Shown here in pieces: positions 25,826 to 33,729 of a stretch of DNA of 64,000 nt. The DNA is from Bacillota bacterium (GTDB taxonomy: Bacteria; Bacillota; Bacilli; Paenibacillales; NBRC-103111): the NCBI GenBank assembly GCA_023386955.1, contig JAEWIS010000053.1, positions 1 to 64,000 on the forward strand. The letters run 5' to 3'. The notes under the pieces were generated by a model, which was given only the letters and a program-made list of their open reading frames with translations, did no database searches and had not been told where the DNA came from. Position numbers and translations under genes: made by a program. Within the stretch, counting starts at the first letter, position 1, and the number at the start of each line of letters is the position of its first letter.

Positions 25826-25854
25826 TTGACACCAAAAAATCTGGGCGCTATGAT
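25826..25854 (+). promoter_or_regulatory. Promoter of the alpha-E gene
   Basis: TTGACA at 25826-25831, 17-bp spacer, TATGAT at 25849-25854: a near-consensus SigA promoter about 48 bp before the start codon. Confidence 0.7.
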
Positions 25855-25901
25855 GATTATTGCAATCATATCCATGCTTTGGAAGAGGGAGGGGGAAGCT
25901 G

Positions 25902-26858
25902 ATGCTCAACCGCAATGCGGAAGCACTCTTCTGGATCGGCCGTTATATGGAGCGTGCGGAAAACCACGCCCGCATGATTGATGTCCATTACCATCTCCAG
26001 CATAATCAGGACCTGCAGGACAAAGAATACAAATGGGCCCGTATCATCCGTTCTCTGGGGGCGGAGGTGGAGTACCGCCGGCAATTTGAACAATACAGCG
26101 AGTTGGATGTCCTCTCATTCATTACATTGGACCGGGGATATGAAAACTCGCTGTTTTCATGTGTCAGCAAAGCCCGGGCCAATCTCAAAACCATGCGCGA
26201 GGCGCTGCCCAGCGAGCTCTGGGAAACCTTAAACGGCTTTTATCTGGCTCTCTCCGAAAAGAATCCCGGCGACCTGCGGAAGGAAACGCCCAATCTGTTC
26301 TTCCGGTACATCCGGGAGAAGGTGGAAACCTTCCAGGGCATCGAGCATTCCGTGATGCTGCGGGAGGCGGAGTGGCATTTTATTGAAAGCGGGCGGATGC
26401 TGGAGCGCGCGGAGAATACCATCCGCATCCTGAAGTTTGTGGTAACAGCCATCAACGAGGATCAGGCGGTGCCCTACACCTATTTGCTGGCTGCGCTGAA
26501 ATCCGTAGGGGGCTACCAGGCGTTCCGCAAATTTTATGCCGACAGCATGGCCATTGAACCCATTCTTGAATTTCTCCTGACCCATACCACCTTTCCCCGG
26601 TCCTTCTACTATACCTTCACCAAGCTGGAGGAGCATCTGCGGGGCATCCGGCAGTTGGGGCAGCCTGCTCAGTCCGGTCAGGAAAAGGCTATCCGCCAAG
26701 CGGGTAAAATCAGAGCCGAGCTGGGCTGTATGACCCGGGAGGATTTTATGCTGGAGCAGATGGAGCTTCTGATCTACTTTTTGACCGATGCCTGCATGAC
26801 CTTGGGCAAGTCCATGACGGAAACCTTCTTCCGGATGGAGGAGGCCTCCGCTTCTTAA
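25902..26858 (+). CDS. Alpha-E domain protein (DUF403)
   Basis: About 318 aa, all-helical. The start MLNRNAEALFWIGRYMERAENHAR is the family signature of the alpha-E proteins, which usually lie with a circularly permuted ATP-grasp gene and a transglutaminase-like gene in putative peptide-ligation or amidation clusters. Neither partner is adjacent here. Start ATG 25902 follows GAGGGAGGGGG. Biochemical role unknown; a stand-alone copy implies the partner is elsewhere or the protein works alone. Confidence 0.88.
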   Translation: MLNRNAEALFWIGRYMERAENHARMIDVHYHLQHNQDLQDKEYKWARIIRSLGAEVEYRRQFEQYSELDVLSFITLDRGYENSLFSCVSKARANLKTMREALPSELWETLNGFYLALSEKNPGDLRKETPNLFFRYIREKVETFQGIEHSVMLREAEWHFIESGRMLERAENTIRILKFVVTAINEDQAVPYTYLLAALKSVGGYQAFRKFYADSMAIEPILEFLLTHTTFPRSFYYTFTKLEEHLRGIRQLGQPAQSGQEKAIRQAGKIRAELGCMTREDFMLEQMELLIYFLTDACMTLGKSMTETFFRMEEASAS

Positions 26859-26901
26859 CTGCTGCAGATTGAACACACCAAGGCTTAGCCGGACATAACA
26901 A

Positions 26902-26959
26902 AAAGCCCTCATCCGTTTATGGCAGCCATTGGCTTTTCCATCCAGCGGAGCAGGGCTTT
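26902..26959. terminator. Possible bidirectional terminator
   Basis: AAAGCCCT at 26902-26909 and AGGGCTTT at 26952-26959 could pair as an 8-bp stem with a 42-nt loop between the convergent alpha-E and LytTR genes. The loop is long, so this is weak. Confidence 0.3.
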
Positions 26960-27010
26960 ATTTGTATTGCGTTGGGTTAATGGGCAGTGGTGAAAGGCGG
27001 GTGACAGGAA

Positions 27011-27352
27011 TCAGTGGACGACCGTTTGCTTGCGTTGGGTTAGGCGCTCTTGAAGGGTTTGTTTCTTCCAGAGGGGCACACTGACAATTTTGGAACCGGT
27101 GGTATGGTCCAGGAACCGGATGTGGTCCTTTTCCACGGAAGAGATTTTATCCATGTTGACATAGCAGTTGGAGGAAATACGCAAAAACATGGAATCACGG
27201 ATCAGCAGCTTCAGTTGGTCCTCGGACAGGGATTTTCTGATATTGTAATTCCTGCCGTGGAAGCTGATCAGGCCGCCGTTGCCGACTTTGAAGAAGTAGG
27301 TGTCACGGTTGGGTTCAAAATCCTCATACATATCTTTGAACTCTTGCTCCAC
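27011..27352 (-). CDS. Stand-alone LytTR DNA-binding protein
   Basis: About 113 aa. The whole protein is a LytTR domain: YFFKVGNGGLISFHGRNYNI, LRISSNCYVNMDKISSVEKD, VSVPLWKKQTLQERL. A receiver domain is absent. LytTR domains bind imperfect direct repeats and usually control wall, competence or virulence functions. Start GTG 27352 is preferred over TTG 27358 because AAAGGGGGA is 9 nt before it and only 3 nt before the other. A perfect cre site lies on its promoter, so it should be repressed by CcpA in preferred sugars. Target genes unknown. Confidence 0.85.
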   Translation of the reverse strand: MEQEFKDMYEDFEPNRDTYFFKVGNGGLISFHGRNYNIRKSLSEDQLKLLIRDSMFLRISSNCYVNMDKISSVEKDHIRFLDHTTGSKIVSVPLWKKQTLQERLTQRKQTVVH

Positions 27353-27383
27353 GATCAACGTCCCCCTTTTAGAATCGGTGATA

Positions 27384-27402
27384 TGTTAGCGCTTTCATTA
27401 TA
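27384..27402 (-). promoter_or_regulatory. cre site overlapping the -10 of the LytTR gene
   Basis: On the minus strand TATAAT (27402-27397) is preceded by TGC (extended -10), and TGAAAGCGCTAACA at 27397-27384 is a perfect match to the CcpA cre consensus TGNAANCGNWNNCA, with A and T at both flanks. Overlap with the -10 predicts direct catabolite repression. Confidence 0.7.
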
Positions 27403-27460
27403 GCACAAACGAAACGGCCTGCAAACACCTTTTTTGTGAAAACGTACAAATTTCTTTGTT

Positions 27461-28384
27461 TCAATTGCCAATTTGGCCGTTCTGCTTGCGGAAATCGCTT
27501 GGGCTGCAATGGGTGAAACGCTTAAACAACCGGCTGAAATAATACGGATCGCTGAAGCCCACGGACTCCGAAATCCGGTTTACCGGCAGCTCGCTGTTCA
27601 TCAGGAGATACTGAGCCCGCTGGATGCGGAGCTGGTGAATATACGTAAAGATGGACATGCCCGAATATTTCTTGAAAATGTGGCAAAGGTATTCATATTT
27701 CCGGTTGAGCTGGCTTTCGATAAACGCCCTGTCCGGCTCGGTGTTGTAGCTTTCGTTCAAGAGATTAACCAGCTGCCGATAGGCCAAAAACGCGGCGGGC
27801 ACGGAGGTTTGGAAATTTTCCTTGGAAAGCAGATCTTCGGCAATCAGGTGGAAAATCTGGCCCAGCAGAAGGGAGGAGCGGTAGCGGAAATAACCCCTTG
27901 GATGCTCCATTTCCCCATGAAGCTTCTCGAACAGGTTCAACAGCTCATAACGGCGGACCGGCTGGAAGCGCCGGGGCAAAAGCAGATGCTCGGCCTCCTC
28001 GTCCTGGCCCGTACGCAGCTCCTGGCGGCTTTTGTCCAGCCAGCTTTCGGGTTCGGCAAGAGGCATTTCGTCAGGCGTTCCGGGGGTAAGGCCGGGGGTA
28101 GCGAAAAACTGTACCCAAAAGAAGCCTGCATGCTCATGGGTCAGCCGCCAGGCGGTATGCCGCTCCCAAGGTGTCAAGAGGTAACACTCGCCGGATACCA
28201 GCTCCAGCTCCGCGTCCTCGGACTTCAAATAAATCGGCCCTTCGGTGACCATCAGGATTTCGTAATACGGATTGGAATGCTCATAGCTGGCCAAGGGGGC
28301 GTTGCCCTGGTGATATCCTGTCCACTTCACATCCAAGCGGCATAGACGGGACATCCTAAACCAGATATCCGGCTGATTCTGCAT
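27461..28384 (-). CDS. AraC-family regulator divergent from rhaA
   Basis: About 307 aa. N-terminal cupin (YEHSNPYYEILMVTEG, TPWERHTAWRL) and C-terminal double helix-turn-helix (LNRKYEYLCHIFKKYSG, SESVGFSDPYYFSRLFKR, THCSPSDFRK). AAGGAG precedes ATG 28384. It is divergent from rhaA across 286 bp, so it is the likely L-rhamnose-responsive activator of that gene, analogous to RhaR/RhaS. I see no clear paired binding sites in the gap apart from a hairpin ACTGG...CCAGT at 28626-28642. Confidence 0.9.
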   Translation of the reverse strand: MQNQPDIWFRMSRLCRLDVKWTGYHQGNAPLASYEHSNPYYEILMVTEGPIYLKSEDAELELVSGECYLLTPWERHTAWRLTHEHAGFFWVQFFATPGLTPGTPDEMPLAEPESWLDKSRQELRTGQDEEAEHLLLPRRFQPVRRYELLNLFEKLHGEMEHPRGYFRYRSSLLLGQIFHLIAEDLLSKENFQTSVPAAFLAYRQLVNLLNESYNTEPDRAFIESQLNRKYEYLCHIFKKYSGMSIFTYIHQLRIQRAQYLLMNSELPVNRISESVGFSDPYYFSRLFKRFTHCSPSDFRKQNGQIGN

Positions 28385-28670
28385 ATTTGGTTCTCCTTTT
28401 GCTGTATCAAATTAATGGGGAAGATTAATATCGTCCAATTGAAATATCAGTCTGTACACAGCTTTATTGTAACCGATGGAGAGCGACTGGACAATAATGA
28501 TCTTAAAGCTGGAGGATTTTAAGATTGCCGGGATACAATCTCTAAACATCCGCCATTTCATTCCGGCTGCCGTTGCTGATATAGTAGGGGAGTAGGAAGA
28601 AAGCGTTTTATCATGAGGCAAACTTACTGGGTACAAACCAGTTTTTATGTAAAATGGAGGAGTGACGATT

Positions 28671-29909
28671 ATGAATTTTGATGAGGCTAAAAAGCTGTAT
28701 GAGAAACATGGTATTAATGTAGACGAAGTATTGGAATCCCTGTCCAAGGTAAAAATCTCCCTGCATTGCTGGCAAGGCGACGACGTACGCGGCTTCCTGA
28801 ACCGCGACCAGGAGCTGACCGGCGGTATCTCCGTAACCGGCAACTATCCGGGAGCTGCCCGCACGGCTGAAGAGCTCCGTCAGGATCTGGACAAGGCCCT
28901 TTCCATGATCCCCGGCACCCACAAGGTAAACCTGCATGCCATCTACGCCGACACCGAAGAGAAGGTGAGCTGGGACAAGCTGGAGCCCAAGCATTACACT
29001 CCTTGGGTAAAGTGGGCTAAGGAAAAGGGACTGGGTCTGGACTTCAACCCCACCTGCTTCTCCCATGATCTGTCCGCCGACGGCTTCACTCTGAGCCATG
29101 CAGACAACGATATCCGCAAGTTCTGGGTTGAGCATTGTAAGGCCTCCCGTAAGATCGGCGCTTATTTCGGTGAAGAGCTGGGCCAACCCTGCGTAACCAA
29201 CGTATGGATTCCGGACGGCTTCAAGGATATCCCGGTTGACCGTCTCGCCCCGCGGGTGCGTCTGAAGGAATCCCTCGATGAAATCTTCGCGGAAGAGCTG
29301 AACCCGGCCCATAACCTGGACGCTGTAGAAAGCAAGGTATTCGGTATTGGCTCCGAAGCTTATGTCGTCGGCTCCCACGAGTTCTACATGGGCTACGCTG
29401 TACAAAAGCAAAAGCTGCTTTGCCTGGATGCCGGCCACTTCCATCCGACAGAAGTCATCTCCAACAAGCTGTCCTCCGTCTCCATGTTCACGCCGGGCAT
29501 CCTGCTGCACGTGAGCCGTCCGATCCGTTGGGACAGTGACCACGTGGTTATCATGGACGACGAGCTGATGGACATCGCCCGTGAGCTGGAGCGCCACAAT
29601 CTGTACAGCACCACTCACATCGGCCTGGACTTCTTCGATGCCAGCATCAACCGGATCGCGGCATGGGTCATCGGCGCCCGCAACACCATCAAGGCAATCC
29701 TCCGCGCCAAGCTGGAGCCGGTAGAGCTCCTGAAGAAGGTAGAGCTGGAGAAGGATTACACCACCCGTCTTGCCCTGGTGGAGGAATTCAAGTCCTATCC
29801 GTTCGGCGCCATCTGGGACCACTACTGCGAGAAGATGGGCGTACCGGTCCGCGAAGAATGGCTGAACCAAGTGAAAACTTACGAAAAGGACGTTCTGCTG
29901 AAGCGCTAA
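28671..29909 (+). CDS. rhaA: L-rhamnose isomerase
   Basis: About 412 aa. Converts L-rhamnose to L-rhamnulose, the first step of rhamnose catabolism, in the cytoplasm. Recognised by the highly conserved family sequence: [61 protein letters not shown] and [15 protein letters not shown], which carries metal-binding residues. Length is close to the 419 aa of the E. coli enzyme. GGAGGAG at 28656-28662 sets ATG 28671. No rhamnulokinase gene is in the window; the downstream aldolase/ADH operon at 32.4-35.0 kb probably completes the pathway. Confidence 0.97.
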   Translation: MNFDEAKKLYEKHGINVDEVLESLSKVKISLHCWQGDDVRGFLNRDQELTGGISVTGNYPGAARTAEELRQDLDKALSMIPGTHKVNLHAIYADTEEKVSWDKLEPKHYTPWVKWAKEKGLGLDFNPTCFSHDLSADGFTLSHADNDIRKFWVEHCKASRKIGAYFGEELGQPCVTNVWIPDGFKDIPVDRLAPRVRLKESLDEIFAEELNPAHNLDAVESKVFGIGSEAYVVGSHEFYMGYAVQKQKLLCLDAGHFHPTEVISNKLSSVSMFTPGILLHVSRPIRWDSDHVVIMDDELMDIARELERHNLYSTTHIGLDFFDASINRIAAWVIGARNTIKAILRAKLEPVELLKKVELEKDYTTRLALVEEFKSYPFGAIWDHYCEKMGVPVREEWLNQVKTYEKDVLLKR

Positions 29910-29924
29910 GCTTCGCGGTATGAT

Positions 29925-29960
29925 AAAACGGCTTCCCCGTTGAGGGGGGGCCGTTTTTTT
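29925..29960 (+). terminator. Terminator of rhaA
   Basis: AAAACGGC...GCCGTTTT arms extended by CCCC/GGGG and followed by seven T residues, 15 bp after the rhaA stop codon. Confidence 0.92.
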
Positions 29961-30099
29961 GTTGAGAAGGGAAGATTCTCAGGTAAATCCGATATGAGTG
30001 TTCAAAAAAATTTGAGATGCATATCTGTTGTTTCAGTGGTCATAAAGTAAAAAGGCAGTTCTATTTTTAATACAATTAATCCATCGGAGGTTATAAAAT

Positions 30100-30936
30100 A
30101 TGGAGTGCCCCATATGCGGAAGTAAGTCCATATCAACGTTTTTTAATTACCCCCGCTTTACACTGAAAGCCTGTCCGGATTGTGATATGCTTTTTCAACC
30201 CGAAGAAAGCCGCAGCAAGAGCAGTGATTTGATTCCGGAGATATACAACGAGGGCTGGATTCGAATGAGAGATCAGTGGATCAAAAGCTCTTATCTGGAT
30301 AATGCCTACTTTAACACGCTGATGCTGCAGATGTATAAGCCCAATAAAGGCAAGCTGTTGGAAATTGGTTCGGGAACAGGTGAATTTCTCAACATGGCGC
30401 GCGCTGCTGGCTGGGACACTCTTGGAGTCGAACCCTCCGCGGCTTCTTGTGCGTATATCGCCGAAAAATATCAGCTGCCGATCATTGAGGGGATATGGAC
30501 ACCTGACCTTCCATTGCCAATAGAAACCTTTGATGCAGTTGCTTTCTGGCATGTGTTTGAGCATATCCCTGACCCCGTTTCCTTTTTGAAACAGCTCTCT
30601 TCGCTGCTTACAAAGGAGAGCTATATCTTTTTCAGCGTTCCGAATCGATATAGTCTGAGGAATGAGGTTTTCGGAATTTCTAGCTCATTGTACACGGAAG
30701 CGGATCACTTGTTTCACCATTCGGAGCGAAGCCTAAGACGCATAGTGGAAAAAGCTGGCCTAGATGTTCAAGCCTTGTTCAGCAAGCAGACGACTGCTGA
30801 GCTGGAAAGGCTGCTGCCTCACTATCGGCCGAATGTGTCCTTTACCTTCGCCCAGACGATGGAGCTGTTGTCCCAGCTTCAAGGTGAAATGCGGGGCCAC
30901 GAGCTGTTCTGCGTTGCTAAGAAATCGGCTGAATAA
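30100..30936 (+). CDS. Class I SAM-dependent methyltransferase with zinc ribbon
   Basis: About 278 aa. An N-terminal Cys pair set (CPICGS...CPDCDMLF) looks like a zinc ribbon, followed by a Rossmann methyltransferase: motif I LLEIGSGTGEFL, VEPSAAS, FDAVAFWHVFEHIPDP. This arrangement matches sugar- or polyketide-type methyltransferases in biosynthetic clusters (zinc-ribbon type). CGGAGG sits before ATG 30100. The gene is visibly AT-richer than its neighbours and has its own terminator, which suggests horizontal transfer. Substrate unknown. Confidence 0.85.
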   Translation: MECPICGSKSISTFFNYPRFTLKACPDCDMLFQPEESRSKSSDLIPEIYNEGWIRMRDQWIKSSYLDNAYFNTLMLQMYKPNKGKLLEIGSGTGEFLNMARAAGWDTLGVEPSAASCAYIAEKYQLPIIEGIWTPDLPLPIETFDAVAFWHVFEHIPDPVSFLKQLSSLLTKESYIFFSVPNRYSLRNEVFGISSSLYTEADHLFHHSERSLRRIVEKAGLDVQALFSKQTTAELERLLPHYRPNVSFTFAQTMELLSQLQGEMRGHELFCVAKKSAE

Positions 30937-30943
30937 CAAAAAT

Positions 30944-30983
30944 GCTCCCGTATAAGCATCGATTAAGCGGGAGCTTTATTCTT
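30944..30983 (+). terminator. Terminator of the methyltransferase gene
   Basis: GCTCCCG at 30944-30950 pairs with CGGGAGC at 30968-30974 (17-nt loop), followed by a TTTATTCTT tail. The A-run upstream makes it possibly bidirectional with the convergent DUF421 gene. Confidence 0.65.
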
Positions 30984-30988
30984 ACTTC

Positions 30989-31864
30989 TTAAGGACGGGC
31001 TTGAAGCCTCCGCTGCAGCTCCCGGAACAGGGTGTCCAGCGCCTGGGAGGCATCCTGCAGCGCTTGTTTTGCCCCAGGCTCGGTTTCCGTTACACCGGCC
31101 AGAGCCAGCTTGGTTTCACATTCCTTGAGTGCTGACAGCAGCTCCACATTGGGCTGCGGTTTAGGTTGTTGGGGCTGCTTGTGGCGGTCGTCATAGAAGT
31201 CGGCGTAGAGCTCACCGTTGGCATCTATCTGGGCCAGGAAAACATCCGGAACGGCGGCTTTCACCTCGGCAAGCTTTTTGTCCAGCCAGTTCCGGTTCCG
31301 TCCCGACTTCTGCAGAGCTTCCTCCAGAATTTGCCCGTCCATAATCACCGTTTGCGGTTCTCTCTCGGGCTGGACGGGAAGTCCAAGATCCTTGGGAGTC
31401 AGAGGCTGATTCTCCCGCTTCAACAGGACATTAATGTCCCCGCTGGGCTCCATAATGGCAAATTCCACATCCGCCAGATTGAAGGCGGATTTTTTGCGTA
31501 GCTGCTCCATCAGCTCATCCGTGGTAAGCCGCTCCTTTTTCAGGTTCTTCTCCAATACCCTGCCGTGTTCGATCAGGACGGAGCCTTTGCTGTCTATAAA
31601 ATCACGCATCCGTTTGCTCTTGAGCTGCAGAAATTCGATGAAGTAGGAGCAGGCTGCCCATACGGTTAAGGAGAGAAGCCCCAGCATCCATTCGGCTTCC
31701 GAGTCCACGGTGACGTATGCCGCAATGCTGCCAATGGTGATGCCGGTGATATATTCGAATAAGGACAGCTGGGAGACCTGACGTTTGCCAAGCAGCTTGG
31801 TCAAAAAAAACAAAATCAGTACGGCTAACAGAGTTCTCCATGTGATTTCAAACCATTGAGGCAT
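30989..31864 (-). CDS. DUF421 (YetF-type) membrane protein
   Basis: About 291 aa. Three N-terminal membrane helices with the family motif FLTKLLGKRQVSQLSLFEYI and GITIGSIAA, followed by the cytoplasmic YetF-type domain (SKGSVLIEHGRVLEKNLKK, EFAIMEPSGDINVL, GLPVQPE, GRNRNWLD). The C-terminal ~70 residues are a charged, Gln/Pro-rich extension that ends in a predicted coiled region, longer than the typical 230-aa member. AAAGGAG precedes ATG 31864. In Bacillus some relatives are spore-coat or spore-membrane associated; function unknown. Confidence 0.87.
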   Translation of the reverse strand: MPQWFEITWRTLLAVLILFFLTKLLGKRQVSQLSLFEYITGITIGSIAAYVTVDSEAEWMLGLLSLTVWAACSYFIEFLQLKSKRMRDFIDSKGSVLIEHGRVLEKNLKKERLTTDELMEQLRKKSAFNLADVEFAIMEPSGDINVLLKRENQPLTPKDLGLPVQPEREPQTVIMDGQILEEALQKSGRNRNWLDKKLAEVKAAVPDVFLAQIDANGELYADFYDDRHKQPQQPKPQPNVELLSALKECETKLALAGVTETEPGAKQALQDASQALDTLFRELQRRLQARP

Positions 31865-31917
31865 GCTGCTTACGCTCCTTTTACTTGGGTAATGGATGCT
31901 CGATAAGACGCTGCTGG

Positions 31918-32107
31918 ACTCTAACGGACAGGAAAGCCGCTATTGTAGCAAATATTGGCGTTCAGACTTTCTAACGGACGGGAGAGCGCTTATTTACGGG
32001 TAACGTGGGTGAAAAAGGCGTTTTTGTTCAAAATAACGGCTGTGGTGACCGTTAGAAATGGAAACCCTTGTTTTGGGGCCAAATAAGGGCTCCTGGGGCC
32101 GTTAGCG
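31918..32107. repeat. CTAACGGA-type intergenic array (F-F-R-R)
   Basis: Forward CTCTAACGGACAGGAAAGCCGC (31918-31939, part of it) and TTCTAACGGACGGGAGAGCG (from 31968), reverse AAATAACGGCTGTGGTGACC then GTTAGA (about 32032-32056) and AAATAAGGGC...GGCCGTTAGC (about 32080-32107). Third array of this family. Confidence 0.85.
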
Positions 32108-32109
32108 CC

Positions 32110-32225
32110 AACGCCAAACCCTGAAGTGCCCGAACCCCGAAGAGGCCAAACTCCGAAGTGCCCGAACCCCGAGGTGTCCAAACCCCGAAGCGCCCAGCCC
32201 CGAAGTGTCCAAATCCCCGCAGCCC
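32110..32225. repeat. Degenerate CCGAAGTG repeats
   Basis: About seven imperfect head-to-tail copies of an 18-nt unit like CCCCGAAGTGCCCGAA. Low-complexity intergenic DNA immediately after the module array; no reading frame is supported. The rest of 31865-32406 holds the aldolase/ADH terminator and nothing else I can name. Confidence 0.75.
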
Positions 32226-32321
32226 TGCGGTGTTGATCATCGCCCAGGCGGAATCCTAGGAATTCTGCTTCCAGTAGTATGCAGTCCAATGTCTGGAAAT
32301 ATGCGGCTGTGCGGACATAAC

Positions 32322-32364
32322 AAAAATCCCCGCCGCGGGCTGCAATAGCAGCCGCAACAGGGAT
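32322..32364 (-). terminator. Terminator of the aldolase/ADH operon
   Basis: Read on the minus strand, AATCCC...GGGGATT arms with an inner GCTGC/GCAGC stem are followed by a TTTTTG tail. It lies 43 bp after the alcohol dehydrogenase stop codon. Confidence 0.8.
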
Positions 32365-32406
32365 TGTGCGCCGGGGAGAAGTGTTCCCGGGATATGGGCT
32401 TGGAAC

Positions 32407-33567
32407 TTAGCCGTTGTACGCCTTCAGGTACAGGGCGATCATGTCCTCGGCAGTAACCGGCTTCGGGTTGCCGCCGGTACATACGTCGTTCATGGCTTGG
32501 GCTGCCAGCTTGGCGGCATCGTCCGGGTTGAAGGAGGTTTCCTTCAAGGAAGGAATGCCAACAGCCTTGGACAGCTTGCGAACCGCTTCCAGCGCCAGCT
32601 TGGCGGCTTCCAGCTCATTGGCTGCCTTGGAGGTGTCTTCGCCCATAGCTGCGGCGATCTCAGCGAACTTCTTCGGTGCGGAATCCAGGTTGAATTCCAT
32701 GATGTACGGCAGCAGGATGGCATTGGCTACGCCGTGGGGCAGGTCATACTCGGAGCCCAGCTGGTGAGCCATGCTGTGCACGATGCCCAGGCCGCAGTTG
32801 GAGAAGGACAGGCCTGCTGTGAAGGAGCCCCAAGCCATTTCGGAGCGGGCTTCCACGTCGGCGCCATTGTTAACGGCTTTTTCCAGGGAGTTGGCGATGA
32901 ACTTGATTGCTTGCAGAGCGATAGCATCGGACAGCGGGAAAGCGCCTGCAGTCACATACGCTTCAACAGCATGGGTCAAAGCGTCCATACCGGTAGCGGC
33001 AGTCAGGCCCTTGGGCTTCTTCACCATCAGCTCGGGATCGTTAACGGCAACGGTTGCCAGAGAGTTGGGGTCAACCATAACCATTTTGATTTTGCGGTGC
33101 TCGTCGGTGATCACGTAGTTCACGGTTACTTCGGATGCAGTACCGGCAGTGGTGTTGATGGCGATGATAGGAGCGGATTTGTTCTTGGACTTGCCGATGC
33201 CTTCATAATCCACAATGTTGCCGCCGTTGGTGGACAGGATACCGATGGCCTTCGCAGCATCCTGCGGGGAGCCGCCGCCCAGGGAGATGATAAAGTCGCA
33301 GCCGGCTTCCTTGTACAGGGCCAGACCGTCGTTTACGTTTTGGGTAGTCGGGTTGGGCTTCACATCATCATAAACTACATAAGTGATGCCGCTTGCATCC
33401 AGAACGTCGGTCACTTGCTTCACTACGCCGATTTGGTTCAATACCTTGTCGGTTACGAACAGAGCCTTGGTTTTGCCCAGGTTGATTACTTCCTGTCCGA
33501 TTTCCTTCACACAGCCGGGTCCAATCAGGTTAATGGCGGGCCAATACAGTCTGCGAACAGCCAACAT
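32407..33567 (-). CDS. Iron-dependent alcohol dehydrogenase (lactaldehyde reductase type)
   Basis: About 386 aa. Reduces aldehydes such as L-lactaldehyde to alcohols such as 1,2-propanediol with NAD(P)H. Family III motifs: dinucleotide site ISLGGGSPQDAAKA, and the metal ligands in TGMDALTHAVEAY, GIVHSMAHQLG and DLPHGVANA. The start is ATG 33567: GGAGG is 9-10 nt upstream, whereas ATG 33576 is too close to it. It follows a class II aldolase gene in the same direction (162-bp gap), and the two fit the last steps of rhamnose or fucose breakdown. The symbol fucO would fit but substrate is not proven. Confidence 0.9.
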   Translation of the reverse strand: MLAVRRLYWPAINLIGPGCVKEIGQEVINLGKTKALFVTDKVLNQIGVVKQVTDVLDASGITYVVYDDVKPNPTTQNVNDGLALYKEAGCDFIISLGGGSPQDAAKAIGILSTNGGNIVDYEGIGKSKNKSAPIIAINTTAGTASEVTVNYVITDEHRKIKMVMVDPNSLATVAVNDPELMVKKPKGLTAATGMDALTHAVEAYVTAGAFPLSDAIALQAIKFIANSLEKAVNNGADVEARSEMAWGSFTAGLSFSNCGLGIVHSMAHQLGSEYDLPHGVANAILLPYIMEFNLDSAPKKFAEIAAAMGEDTSKAANELEAAKLALEAVRKLSKAVGIPSLKETSFNPDDAAKLAAQAMNDVCTGGNPKPVTAEDMIALYLKAYNG

Positions 33568-33729
33568 AGAGATCATCCTCCATAGAATAGGTTTAATTTA
33601 GCGTTTGCGAAAAAAATCACATACCAGACCAAAAACATGCTATCTTTACACACTGTCCTCCCCGCCAGGAACATCGTGGATGCAACCGGCAGGGTGGATA
33701 GCGCGACAGATACGTATTATTCTTGCAAA

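Noticed and set aside
28595..28615. cre-like site before rhaA
   Set aside because: AGAAAGCGTTTTAT matches the CcpA consensus at only about 11 of 14 positions and lacks the key ends; too weak to list.
28626..28642. ACTGG...CCAGT hairpin before rhaA as a terminator
   Set aside because: Stem of 5 bp only; the following T run is short and the gene starts 28 bp later. It may be an operator but there is no second copy.
28611..29870. Long minus-strand open frame (about 419 codons)
   Set aside because: Complement of rhaA, which is the recognised protein; the antisense frame has no family match and no ribosome site.
32497..33585. Plus-strand open frame of about 362 codons
   Set aside because: Complement of the iron-dependent alcohol dehydrogenase; repetitive Gly/Val/Gln composition.
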